A DNA stretch of 64,000 nt from NCBI GenBank assembly GCA_963814055.1, contig CAWFBJ010000025.1:279461-343460 (forward strand), read 5' to 3'. Source of the stretch: AWTP1-13 sp963814055. Lineage in GTDB: Bacteria > Pseudomonadota > Alphaproteobacteria > Rhizobiales > Hyphomicrobiaceae. This document shows, piece by piece, positions 38,076 to 47,125 of the stretch (the stretch's first letter is position 1; each line of letters begins with the position of its first letter). The notes under the pieces are model-generated. The model was not told the DNA's origin and made no database searches. It saw nothing but the letters and a program-made list of their open reading frames with translations. The position numbers and the translations under genes were made by a program.

Positions 38076-38224
38076 CAGGCTCGTTTCGTGTCGGATGGGC
38101 GATTGCGCACCGCACAAGCGGTCGCGCGGCGACATTTGCCGCCCTTAACGCATAAGTCAAGTTGACAGGGTTAATGCCTGACGGGCCATGAGAAAGCCGC
38201 CGAAACCTTACTTGCGAGGGCAAT

Positions 38225-39175
38225 TCAGGAATTCTCGCTCCGGCCGCGCACTGCCAGCGGGTGATGCTCGAACACCAGCTTCTTCAGCCGCTCTTCCAAC
38301 ACATGCGTATAAATCTGCGTTGTCGAAATATCCGCATGTCCAAGCAGCTGCTGCACTGAACGCAGATCGGCGCCCCGATCCAGCAGGTGGCTGGCAAAGG
38401 CATGGCGCAGCACGTGCGGCGACACGCGCTCGGGATCGAGACCCGCTTCCGCCGCCAGCTCCTTCAGTTCCTGGCCGAGACGCTGACGCGTCAAATGCCC
38501 CTCCGCACCGCGTGAAGCAAACAGCCATTTCGTCGGCAGCATCGGCGCGACGCCGTCGTCGAACCCGACGTTGAGGTAGCGCTCCAGCGCCGCCCGCGCC
38601 GCCTGGTTGAGCGGCACGAGGCGTTCGCGGCCGCCCTTGCCCTTGATCGCCAAAACGCGGCCATCGCCGGCAAGCACCGTACGCGGCAGGGTGACGAGTT
38701 CGCTGACCCGCATGCCTGTGGCGTACAGCATCTCGATCAGCGCATAGAGCCTCAGCGCCCGTACGCGATCGCGTCCCCTGGCTGGCTCGATGCGCGCACG
38801 TGCGGTCTCGATCAGGCGATCGACCTCTGCCACCGACAGCGTCTTGGGCAGCGAGCGAGCCTTCTTCGGGCCGACCAGGCCATGCGCAGGATCCTCTGCG
38901 ATCAGTTCCTCGCTGGCGAGAAACTTGAATAGCTGCCGGATTGCCGACAGCCGCCGCGCGCGCGACGCGGGCGCCAGACCGCCCTCGGAGATTGCGCGCA
39001 GGTAGGCCGAAATATCGGCCGGGGTCACGACGGGCAGCGTCTGGTTTCGCGTGGCGAGATAGCGCAGAAAATCATCGAGGTCGCGCCGATAAGCCTGCAG
39101 GGTGTTGTCTGCTGCGCCCCTCTCTGCTGCGATCATCTCCAGAAACTGGCTGATCAGTTGCTCGTCCGTGGCCAT
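38225..39175 (-). CDS. xerD: Tyrosine recombinase XerD
   Basis: XerD acts with XerC at the dif site to resolve chromosome dimers at division. The 316-residue protein has the N-terminal SAM-like core-binding domain (QFLEMIAAERGAADNTLQAY) and the catalytic residues Arg in YATGMRVSEL, Lys in IKGKGGRERLVP, His-x-x-Arg in SPHVLRHAFASHLL, His in LLGHADISTTQIY and the Tyr nucleophile in QIYTHV. The ATG at 39175 lies two bases after the stop of the upstream exported-protein gene, so translation is coupled. Its chromosomal place beside aroK and accA is the standard one, which favours housekeeping XerD over a phage integrase. Confidence 0.95.
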   Translation of the reverse strand: MATDEQLISQFLEMIAAERGAADNTLQAYRRDLDDFLRYLATRNQTLPVVTPADISAYLRAISEGGLAPASRARRLSAIRQLFKFLASEELIAEDPAHGLVGPKKARSLPKTLSVAEVDRLIETARARIEPARGRDRVRALRLYALIEMLYATGMRVSELVTLPRTVLAGDGRVLAIKGKGGRERLVPLNQAARAALERYLNVGFDDGVAPMLPTKWLFASRGAEGHLTRQRLGQELKELAAEAGLDPERVSPHVLRHAFASHLLDRGADLRSVQQLLGHADISTTQIYTHVLEERLKKLVFEHHPLAVRGRSENS

Positions 39176-39177
39176 GG

Positions 39178-40914
39178 TCAATTGCCGGGCACGCGCGGCC
39201 AGAATGCGAACAGCGCCTCGAACGCGACGCGCCGGGCGTCTGGCTCCAGGCCCGCACGCTTCAGCGCCCGCACGGTGTCACCCAAAGCCAGCATGTTGGC
39301 GCCGTCCGCGCCGTTGGCGCCCAGCGCGCGCATCGCCACCAGAACGGTTCGGCCGGTGTCCTTGCGTTGCGCGGATTGCGCCAGGTCGGCCAGCACGCCC
39401 GTCTCCGGCAGATAGCCGGACGCAGGCTGCGGCATGCGGCCCGCCGCCTCCCAGATACCCATCGGCACATCGACGTCGAGCGCATCCAACACGGTTGCCA
39501 GCCGATGCAGGACGTCGACACTCAGGCGTCCCTTCTTGGCAAGGTCATCGACGGAGGCTAGCCCCGCGTGGCGTCCCCGGCGAGGCTTCTGGTCGGCCAA
39601 GTCGATCAACGCCAGCCAATGCTGAAGCGTGGCGGCTGTCTCCGCCCAGCGGCGGGCCAACTCGTACTCGCCTGCGGCCGCCGCAATCTCCACCACTGGT
39701 TCGGCAAGCATACCCGTCTCGAACGAGGGCCAGAGATGTCCCACCAGCGGCGCCAGCATGCGCGCCGTCTGCATGTGAAGGCCCGCGCGGCGTGCGTCGT
39801 CGAGCAGCGCGCGCAAGAGGCGGGCTTTCAACTCCGGTGCCTGCGTCGCCTCGACAGCGCGAAACAGCTGCGCGCGCCGCAAGATCGGATCGCTCGCCTC
39901 GTTGGGCGTCACTCTTCCCGAGGGCTCCGGCTGACGCCTGTAGACGTCCGCCACAGCTTCGGGCGGCATGGCGTTCAACCGCAGTGCCGCCTCGGCCGCA
40001 GCCGTGCGCATACGCACGTCGCTGGTCGGTGCGCCGGCCAGGACAACGAGCAGGGCCGGCTCGGCCTTTTCCAGGACCTGCATTTCCCGCACCGGGGCCA
40101 TCAGCTCCAGGAACCTGAAATCCAACAGCGACACGCGTGGCGGAAGGCCCAGGTGTGGCTTTGTCCCCATGCTCACGCTATCCAGGACACGCAGCGCAAG
40201 GTCGTCCGCCATGCCCTCCTCGCGTGCGAGGCTGGCTGCAAGGCCTGCCGCCGCCCCGTCGCCCGCGACCGCTGCGCAGTAGCCAGCCAGCACTTGAGCC
40301 TCACCCTTGAGGCGTCCGCGCAGATCCGCTCCGGGCCTGGCAAGCGACTTGACAGTTGCGCACCCCGCCTCGCGTGCACCGAGGCCTATATCCTTGCGCG
40401 CAAGAACGACACGGGAGAGGGCGCCCGGCGCAGCGCCGCGTTCCACCTCCGCCATGTCGCGCAGAAGTCCGGAGCGATAGAGAGCCTCCAAGCGCAGGGC
40501 CATGAAATGATCTGGACTGGGTGCACCCGCTGGCGATGATGCCGACGACAACAGCATGCGCCGCCACACCTGGTGCAAGGCCGGGGAACGCGGCGGCAGA
40601 TCGAGCCCCGCCAGCAGTCGCTCGAGGTCTGCGATCTCTAGACCGCGCCAAAGATCGAGCGGGAGCCCGGATGTGTCGGGCGCCATCACCGGCGCAAGGT
40701 CGCTGCTTTCGACGGGCGGGCTGATCACGCCGGAAGGCGGCACGCGCTCCACATTGGCATTGTCTAAAGGTTGCCCCGACCGCTTGCGGGGTGGCGCAGA
40801 GTCGAGCCACTTGAACGGATTCCAAACATCGTCGCTGGTGGACTGCGCGGATGTGTTCGTAGACGCGAGCCCCAACACCAATCCCGCAAGAACGATGTAG
40901 CCAACAACGCGCAT
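39178..40914 (-). CDS. Exported helical-repeat protein of unknown function (578 aa)
   Basis: After a signal peptide (VVGYIVLAGLVLGLASTNTSAQ) come about 60 low-complexity residues, then about 480 residues that are almost wholly alpha-helical and Ala/Leu-rich, like an armadillo or TPR-type scaffold. A family is not recognised by name, but a protein of this kind between aroK and xerD is a regular feature of Hyphomicrobiales. The position suggests a link with cell division or envelope growth, though that is inference. The stop lies two bases before the xerD ATG. The 47-residue gene at 40937 is 22 bp upstream. Confidence 0.85.
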   Translation of the reverse strand: MRVVGYIVLAGLVLGLASTNTSAQSTSDDVWNPFKWLDSAPPRKRSGQPLDNANVERVPPSGVISPPVESSDLAPVMAPDTSGLPLDLWRGLEIADLERLLAGLDLPPRSPALHQVWRRMLLSSASSPAGAPSPDHFMALRLEALYRSGLLRDMAEVERGAAPGALSRVVLARKDIGLGAREAGCATVKSLARPGADLRGRLKGEAQVLAGYCAAVAGDGAAAGLAASLAREEGMADDLALRVLDSVSMGTKPHLGLPPRVSLLDFRFLELMAPVREMQVLEKAEPALLVVLAGAPTSDVRMRTAAAEAALRLNAMPPEAVADVYRRQPEPSGRVTPNEASDPILRRAQLFRAVEATQAPELKARLLRALLDDARRAGLHMQTARMLAPLVGHLWPSFETGMLAEPVVEIAAAAGEYELARRWAETAATLQHWLALIDLADQKPRRGRHAGLASVDDLAKKGRLSVDVLHRLATVLDALDVDVPMGIWEAAGRMPQPASGYLPETGVLADLAQSAQRKDTGRTVLVAMRALGANGADGANMLALGDTVRALKRAGLEPDARRVAFEALFAFWPRVPGN

Positions 40915-40936
40915 CGACGTCCGCCAGGACCTCCCG

Positions 40937-41080
40937 TCAGCGCCGCACTTTGACACCCGGCACCGGCGTGGACATCTCTCTTTGCCCTGGTTCAAGGAAA
41001 ATCGCCATGGCGTACAGTCCGCCGAAGACTATGGCCCCCAGAACCCCGGCGACAATCAAAAACCGGAAGAGACTAGGCAT
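40937..41080 (-). CDS. Small single-helix membrane protein (47 aa)
   Basis: The 47-residue product has one membrane helix (FLIVAGVLGAIVFGGLYAMA) after a short basic start and a 20-residue tail (LEPGQREMSTPVPGVKVRR). It has no start inside another gene, sits between aroK (divergent) and the exported-protein gene 22 bp downstream, and similar short proteins occur at the same place in other Hyphomicrobiales. The function is unknown; it may form a unit with the exported protein and xerD. Confidence 0.75.
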   Translation of the reverse strand: MPSLFRFLIVAGVLGAIVFGGLYAMAIFLEPGQREMSTPVPGVKVRR

Positions 41081-41280
41081 ATGGCAAAACGGCTCCTCGC
41101 CGGGTAGTGTTCTGGTTTACGGTGACGCCATTGTGTCCCGTACAGCAGCTGCGCCAATTGTCGATCTGGGCGATGGTAGCGTCTGTGGTATGCGAGCGGT
41201 CAAGTCTTTGATGCACTTGACCTAAGCTGGATGTCTTCGAGATTGAGACGCATACAGCACGCTCGATTTTCGAGGTAGCA

Positions 41281-41895
41281 ATGATGCGATTCGCGCCGAG
41301 AGGCAAAGAGGAGGACACGCTGGAACGCGGGATTCGAGACAGTCTTGGTTCGAGGTCGATCGTGCTGGTCGGCATGCCCGGGTGCGGAAAATCCGCGATT
41401 GGGCGCCGGTTGGCGCCGCGCCTCGACTTGCCGTTTGTGGACGCCGACGAGGAGATCGAACAAGCGGCCGGCAAGTCCATCAAGGAGATATTCGCAGATC
41501 ATGGCGAGGCCTATTTTCGTGACGGGGAACGCCGCGTGATCGCGCGTCTGCTTGCCTCAGGGCCGCAGGTGCTGGCGACTGGTGGGGGCGCGATGATGCT
41601 CGAAGAAACGCGCGAGAATATTCGCCGCGCGGGCATTTCCATCTGGGTCAAGGCGGACTTGCCCGTGCTCGTGCGTCGCGTATCGAAAAGGAGCAATCGT
41701 CCGCTGTTCGAGGGCCGCGACCCCGAAACCGTGATGAAAGAGCTGATGGAGGCGCGCTACCCGATCTTCGCAACCGCCGACATCGTGGTGGAAAGCCGTG
41801 ATGTGCCGCACGATGAGATCGTCGGGGAAATTGTCGAAACGCTTGCGGCAAGCCCTCATCTGGCAACCGCACCAGGCGACGCGAGGCAGATTTGA
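41281..41895 (+). CDS. aroK: Shikimate kinase
   Basis: AroK phosphorylates shikimate on the way to chorismate. The 204-residue protein has the Walker A loop GMPGCGKSAIGRRLA, the shikimate-binding DADEEIE, FRDGERRVIARLL, the Walker-B-like GGGAMM and the lid RPLFEGRDP. It is about 25 residues longer at the N-terminus than the E. coli enzyme, as in rhizobia. GAGGT precedes the ATG. Its stop overlaps the aroB start (TGATG). Confidence 0.95.
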   Translation: MMRFAPRGKEEDTLERGIRDSLGSRSIVLVGMPGCGKSAIGRRLAPRLDLPFVDADEEIEQAAGKSIKEIFADHGEAYFRDGERRVIARLLASGPQVLATGGGAMMLEETRENIRRAGISIWVKADLPVLVRRVSKRSNRPLFEGRDPETVMKELMEARYPIFATADIVVESRDVPHDEIVGEIVETLAASPHLATAPGDARQI

Positions 41896-43070
41896 TGAAC
41901 GTCGATCGTTCCCGCGAGGCTGGAAACTCCAGCAGACCTCTGCCTGAAGGTGTGGTGGCAGTTCCCGTCGCCCTCGGGCAGCGTTCATACGACGTGCTGA
42001 TCGGCGCACGGCTGCTGGAGGGCGCTGCCGGGCTCATCGCCAGTCGTCTCGGCGCTGCCAACTGCGTGATCGTCACCGACGAGAATGTCGCGCGGCGCCA
42101 TCTCGCCCCGCTCGAGTCCGCCCTCGAGGGACTGGGACGGCATGCCGGAACACAGGTTCTGTCGCCGGGAGAGGCCACCAAGAACTTCGGTGCGCTTGCC
42201 AGCCTGTGCGAGCGCATCCTGGAAACCGGCATCGAGCGCGGTGGTCTGGTGATCGCGCTCGGCGGCGGCGTCATCGGCGACATCACGGGATTCGCAGCAA
42301 GCATCGTGCGTCGCGGCATCGGCTTCGTCCAGATTCCGACGACACTGCTGGCGCAGGTCAATTCCTCCGTCGGAGGCAAGACCGAAATCAATACGCCGCA
42401 AGGCAAGAACCTCGTCGGGACCTTCCATCAGCCGAACCTCGTGCTGGCGGATACCAGCCTGCTGGCGACGCTGCCCGCGCGCGAGTTTCGTTCCGGCTAC
42501 GTCGAGGCTGCCAAGTACGGCCTGCTCGGCGATGCCGCGTTCTTCGGTTGGCTCGAGCAGAACTACACGGCGGTGCTGGCAAACGACGCGGCAGCGCTGG
42601 CCAGGCTCGTTGGCACCAGCGTGAAGGGGAAAGCCGCGATCGTCGCGCGCGACGAGACGGAAACCGGCGACCGCATGCTGCTCAACCTGGGCCACACGTT
42701 CGGCCACGCGCTGGAAGCCTGGGCTGGGTATTCGCAACGCCTGCTGCACGGCGAGGCGATCGCCATCGGCATCTGCCTCGCGTTCCAGCTGTGCCAGGAA
42801 TTCGGCTTGACGGATGCAGACACTGTACGGCGGGTCGCGGCACACTTCACAGCCATCGGGCTACCGACCCGAATTGGCGACATCCCGGGCAATGACACAC
42901 CGAACGCCGCGACGCTCGTCAAAATCATGGGCCAGGACAAGAAAGTCCGCGACGGCAGGCTGACGCTGATCCTGGTCCGCGGCATCGGCCAAGCGTTCGT
43001 CTCGCGTGATGTCTCAACCGAGACCGTGCACGGCTTTCTCGAGCACCAGTTGGGCGAACAAAGCACCTAG
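41895..43070 (+). CDS. aroB: 3-dehydroquinate synthase
   Basis: AroB converts DAHP to 3-dehydroquinate using NAD and zinc. The 391-residue protein contains the NAD site GGGVIGDITGFAAS, PTTLLAQVNSSVGGKTEIN, and the metal ligands Glu in YVEAAKYGLL and His in LNLGHTFGHALEAW and LLHGEAIAIG. The ATG at 41895 shares a base with the aroK stop; a TTG one codon upstream is the alternative. aroK-aroB is the common arrangement. Confidence 0.96.
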   Translation: MNVDRSREAGNSSRPLPEGVVAVPVALGQRSYDVLIGARLLEGAAGLIASRLGAANCVIVTDENVARRHLAPLESALEGLGRHAGTQVLSPGEATKNFGALASLCERILETGIERGGLVIALGGGVIGDITGFAASIVRRGIGFVQIPTTLLAQVNSSVGGKTEINTPQGKNLVGTFHQPNLVLADTSLLATLPAREFRSGYVEAAKYGLLGDAAFFGWLEQNYTAVLANDAAALARLVGTSVKGKAAIVARDETETGDRMLLNLGHTFGHALEAWAGYSQRLLHGEAIAIGICLAFQLCQEFGLTDADTVRRVAAHFTAIGLPTRIGDIPGNDTPNAATLVKIMGQDKKVRDGRLTLILVRGIGQAFVSRDVSTETVHGFLEHQLGEQST

Positions 43071-43074
43071 ACGC

Positions 43075-43350
43075 TCAACTTGCCGCCTCGCCCGGCGCAT
43101 AAGCCTTGATTGCCAGCGCGTGCACCTTACCTTTAAGCTCGGCCGCGAGCGTGTCGTTGATCATGCGATGGCGGTCGATGCGCGATTTGCCGGCGAATGC
43201 CGAAGAAACCACCAGCACGCGAAAATGACTCTCGCCGGTGCCGGGCGACGTGCGATGACCGGCATGCAGATGCGATTCATTCACCACGTCGAGGCGCGTG
43301 GGTTGCAACACTTGTATCAGTTTCTCGCGAATAGCTGCCTCGACGGACAT
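43075..43350 (-). CDS. BolA family protein
   Basis: BolA proteins pair with monothiol glutaredoxins and take part in iron-sulfur trafficking or in regulation. The 91-residue protein has the family pattern: LDVVNESHLHAGHR, SHFRVLVVSSAFAGKSRIDRHR and ELKGKVHALAIKAYAP, with the conserved His that binds the shared cluster. It converges with aroB, four bases apart, and is divergent from the J-domain gene. The ATG at 43350 gives the family start. Confidence 0.93.
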   Translation of the reverse strand: MSVEAAIREKLIQVLQPTRLDVVNESHLHAGHRTSPGTGESHFRVLVVSSAFAGKSRIDRHRMINDTLAAELKGKVHALAIKAYAPGEAAS

Positions 43351-43474
43351 TAACGGACCTCTCAGTCGCAGCGTGTCAAGATGAGAGACGTTATAGCAGA
43401 CGCGCAACGGCAACAGTGACGATCGTGGCCGCCGCCTTGTGCCCGCCACGGCTTACGCTCATACTCCGAAAGCA

Positions 43475-44092
43475 ATGAAACTCGATTCAAAGTACTTCGA
43501 CTCGATCCGGGCGAAGTCTGACGGCGCCGAAGCGCCGCAGGCTGCCGGACCCGTTTGCCAGTGGAAAGGCTGTCAGATCGCCGGATCGCACCGTGCGCCC
43601 ATGGGGAAGGGCCGCGAGGGCAAGTACTATCTCTTCTGTCTTGATCACGTGCGGCAATTCAACGCCTCCTACAACTACTTCGACGGCTGGAGCAGCGCTG
43701 ACGTGGAGGCGTTCCAGAAAGATGCCGTTATCGGCCATCGGCCGACGTGGAAGACGGGCTTGAACTCGGGTGCCCAGGGTACGCCGGCGGGATCGGCTTT
43801 CCGGGACGGGTTTGGCCGTGGCTTTGAGGATCCGCACGCCTTTTTTGTTTACCGCGCCCGCCGCAGCGAGGGTGGGCTTGGTCCCGCCCGCCGGTTGAAG
43901 CCGCTGGAGCTGAAATCACTGGAAGCGCTCGACCTGGCGGAAGGCGTGGATCGCATCCAGATCAAAGCCCGGTTCAAGGAACTGGTTAAGCGCCACCATC
44001 CCGACGCCAACGGCGGCGACAAGCGGTCCGAGAACAGGTTGCGCGAAATCATCCAAGCTTATAACTATCTGAAGCAGGCTGGCCTCGTCTGA
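43475..44092 (+). CDS. J-domain (DnaJ-like) protein
   Basis: The 205-residue protein carries a C-terminal J domain (about residues 150-205) with the HPD triad in VKRHHPDANGG, which stimulates DnaK. The N-terminal 140 residues contain two Cys (VCQWKGCQ) and LFCLDHVRQFNASYNYF, a conserved module of this alphaproteobacterial family. The start at 43475 (MKLDSKYF) fits the family. It lies 92 bp upstream of cobS, as in many relatives. Confidence 0.9.
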   Translation: MKLDSKYFDSIRAKSDGAEAPQAAGPVCQWKGCQIAGSHRAPMGKGREGKYYLFCLDHVRQFNASYNYFDGWSSADVEAFQKDAVIGHRPTWKTGLNSGAQGTPAGSAFRDGFGRGFEDPHAFFVYRARRSEGGLGPARRLKPLELKSLEALDLAEGVDRIQIKARFKELVKRHHPDANGGDKRSENRLREIIQAYNYLKQAGLV

Positions 44093-44184
44093 GGCCGGCT
44101 ACCGACGGAAACTCACCATCCTTTGGCCGATCCAGGCGGCATGACTTGCCGGTAACTGGAAACAACCTCCGGAAACGACGCGAC

Positions 44185-45178
44185 ATGCCCGCCCAAGCCC
44201 AAGCCGGGGTTCCCGGCATGCCGGACATGAAGGTGTCCGTGCGCCAGCTCTTCGGCATCGATACCGACCTCGACGTGCCTGCCTATTCCAAGTCGGCAGA
44301 CCACGTGCCCGATATCGACAGCGACTACGTGTTCAACCGGGAAGTGACACTGGCGATCCTGGCGGGCTTCAAGCACAACCGCCGCGTGATGATCCAGGGC
44401 TACCACGGCACCGGCAAGTCGACGCACGTCGAGCAGGTGGCAGCCAGGCTTAACTGGCCTTGCATCCGCATCAATCTCGACAGTCATGTCAGCCGCATCG
44501 ATCTGGTCGGCAAGGACGCGATCGTCTTGAAGGACGGCAAACAGGTCACTGAGTTCCGGGAAGGCATGCTGCCCTATTGCCTGCAGAGCAACACGGCGCT
44601 GTGCTTCGACGAGTACGACGCCGGCCGGCCGGATGTGATGTTCGTCATCCAGCGCGTGCTCGAGCAATCCGGCAGGCTCGACTCTCCTCGACCAATCCAA
44701 GGTCATCAGGCCGCACCCTGCGTTCCGCCTGTTCTCGACCACCAATACGATAGGGTTGGGCGACACCTCCGGCCTCTACCACGGCACCCAGCAGCTCAAC
44801 CAAGGGCAGATGGATCGCTGGTCGATCGTGGCAACGCTGAACTACCTGCCGCACGACGAGGAGACCCGGATCGTGCTCGCCAAGGCCAAGAGCTTCAACA
44901 AGAGCGAGGCCAAGCGCAAAATCGTGTCCAACATGGTGCGCGTCGCAGACCTGACACGCTCCGCCTTCATCAACGGCGACCTGTCGACGGTGATGAGCCC
45001 GCGTACCGTGCTGACCTGGGCTGAGAATGCCGAGATCTTCAACGACATCGGCTTCGCCTTCCGCATGACCTTCGTCAACAAGTGCGACGAGCTGGAGCGC
45101 CCTCTGGTGGCGGAGTTCTATCAGCGCTGCTTCGGTGAAGAGCTGCCCGAGAGTGCTGCCAACGTGGCGCTCAGCTGA
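44185..45178 (+). CDS. cobS: Cobaltochelatase subunit CobS (one frameshift)
   Basis: CobS is the AAA+ motor that, with CobT and CobN, inserts cobalt into hydrogenobyrinate diamide in aerobic B12 synthesis. Walker A is GYHGTGKSTHVEQ, Walker B is ALCFDEYDAGRPD, and further on come FRLFSTTNTIG and MDRWSIVATLNYLPH. The frame breaks at about 44680 (aggctcGactctcctc); deleting the G gives RLTLLDQSKVIRP and a full length of about 330 residues. The gene ends eight bases before cobT. The cobN gene is not in the window. Confidence 0.95.
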
Positions 45179-45186
45179 GGCAGCCG

Positions 45187-47073
45187 ATGGCGGCAGGCTC
45201 CAACCGCAAGGAAGCACCGGCCGAACCGTTCAAGCGGGTGCTGGGGCTTGCCGTGCGCGCCATTGCGGGCGACGGCGAAATCCAGGTCGGCTACGGGCCC
45301 GGCAAGCCGGAACTCGACGGCAAGTCGGTTCAGCTTCCCGAGCCGTCGCGCGTCCCCTCCCTGCGGGAAGTGGCGGTCATCCGCGGCTGGGCAGACAGCC
45401 TGGCACTGACGGCCGCCTGCCACGACGTCAAGCTGCACGCCCGCCTCGCGCCCAAGTCAGGCCCCGCCAAGGCGGTGTTCGAAGCGGTGGAGCGGGCGCG
45501 CATCGAGGCCTTGGGCGCCAACCGCATGCCGGGCATGGCGGCCAACCTTACGGCCCGCGTCGAGGACCAGTACGGACATGGGCGATACGCCGAGATCACC
45601 GAGCGCGCAGACGCGCCGCTGGAAGATGCTCTCGCCCTCATCGTGCGCGAACGCCTGACGGGTGCCGCCCCGCCGGAGACAGCCAAGGCCATGGTGGACC
45701 TCTGGCGCACCTGGATCGAGGAGCGGGCAGGACGCACACTTTCAAGGCTCGACGGCGTGGCCGACGACCAGGCCTCGTTCGGCCGCGTGCTGCGCGACAT
45801 GCTCAAGACGCTCGACCTCTCGGAAGAACTTTCCGAAGGCGAGCGCGAGGAGGGCGACGAGGACCAGGAGCAGTCGGACGGCGGCGAGCAGCAGGCACAG
45901 GACCAGCAGGAAGGCCAGGACGCCGAGGATCAGGCGAGCGACGATCAGCGCGGCGAGGGCGAGGAGGGCGAGCCCGTCGATTCCGCGCAGGACGCCGACA
46001 CCGATCAGTTCGATGCCGACGCCGACAGCGACGAGATGGCCGACGCGCGCGAGCCCTGGCGGCCCAACACCAACGTGCTCGATAACCCGGAAGCGTTCGG
46101 CTACAAGATCTTCAGCCGCAACCACGACGAAGAGATCGGAGCAGAGAACCTTTCAACGCCCGACGAGCTGGAGCGGTTGAGGTCCTTCCTCGACAAGGAA
46201 TTGCGCAGCCTGCAGAGCGTGGTCGGCCGGCTGGCCAACAAGCTGCAGCGCAAGTTGATGGCCCAGCAGAACCGCGCGTGGGACTTCGACCTCGAGGAGG
46301 GCGTGCTCGACACGGCCCGACTCACCCGCGTGGTCATCGATCCCATGCATGCGCTTTCCTTCAAGCACGAACGCGAAGCCACCTTCCGCGATACCGTCGT
46401 CACGCTCCTGCTCGACAACTCGGGCAGCATGCGGGGGCGCCCGATCATGGTTGCAGCGTGCTGCGCCGACATTCTTGCCCGCACACTCGAGCGCTGCGGT
46501 GTGAAGGTGGAGATCCTTGGCTTCACCACCAAGGCCTGGAAGGGCGGCCAGGCCCGCGAGGCGTGGCTCGCGGCCGGCAAGCCACCCAACCCCGGACGCC
46601 TCAACGACCTGAGGCACATCATCTACAAGCCGGCCGATGCGCCCTGGCGCCGGGCGAAACGGTCGCTGGCGTTGATGATGCGCGAGGGGCTGCTGAAAGA
46701 GAACATCGACGGCGAGGCGCTGGCCTGGGCGCATCGGCGCCTTATGCTTCGGCCGGAGCGCCGCCGCATTCTGATGATGATCTCGGATGGCGCCCCGGTC
46801 GACGACTCCACACTCTCGGTCAACACGGGCAGCTATCTGGAGCAGCACCTGCGACAGGTCATCGATGAAATCGAGACGCGGTCGCCCGTCGAGCTGATCG
46901 CCATCGGCATCGGACACGACGTGACACGCTACTATCGCCGCGCCCTTACCATCACCGACCCGGCTGAGCTTGCGGGTGCCATGACAGACAAGCTTGTCGA
47001 GTTGTTCGAAGAAACCGAGCATGAGCCTGCGCCCAAGCGGTCCCCGCAAAAGCCACGGCGAAAGCTTCACTGA
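45187..47073 (+). CDS. cobT: Cobaltochelatase subunit CobT
   Basis: CobT binds CobS in the cobalt-inserting chelatase. The 628-residue protein has a helical N-terminal domain, a strongly acidic linker (about residues 215-285, for example GEREEGDEDQEQSDGGEQ) and a C-terminal von Willebrand A domain with the metal site LLLDNSGSMRGRP (D-x-S-x-S) and ISDGAPVDDSTL. Length and layout are typical, and this gene is intact, unlike cobS. Confidence 0.96.
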   Translation: MAAGSNRKEAPAEPFKRVLGLAVRAIAGDGEIQVGYGPGKPELDGKSVQLPEPSRVPSLREVAVIRGWADSLALTAACHDVKLHARLAPKSGPAKAVFEAVERARIEALGANRMPGMAANLTARVEDQYGHGRYAEITERADAPLEDALALIVRERLTGAAPPETAKAMVDLWRTWIEERAGRTLSRLDGVADDQASFGRVLRDMLKTLDLSEELSEGEREEGDEDQEQSDGGEQQAQDQQEGQDAEDQASDDQRGEGEEGEPVDSAQDADTDQFDADADSDEMADAREPWRPNTNVLDNPEAFGYKIFSRNHDEEIGAENLSTPDELERLRSFLDKELRSLQSVVGRLANKLQRKLMAQQNRAWDFDLEEGVLDTARLTRVVIDPMHALSFKHEREATFRDTVVTLLLDNSGSMRGRPIMVAACCADILARTLERCGVKVEILGFTTKAWKGGQAREAWLAAGKPPNPGRLNDLRHIIYKPADAPWRRAKRSLALMMREGLLKENIDGEALAWAHRRLMLRPERRRILMMISDGAPVDDSTLSVNTGSYLEQHLRQVIDEIETRSPVELIAIGIGHDVTRYYRRALTITDPAELAGAMTDKLVELFEETEHEPAPKRSPQKPRRKLH

Positions 47074-47125
47074 CACGTCACCTGCTACCTCCCGTCGCCG
47101 ACACAACGCGCGGACCGTATCGATC

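Noticed and set aside
41892..41894. TTG as the aroB start
   Set aside because: The ATG one codon later overlaps the aroK stop in a usual coupling arrangement.
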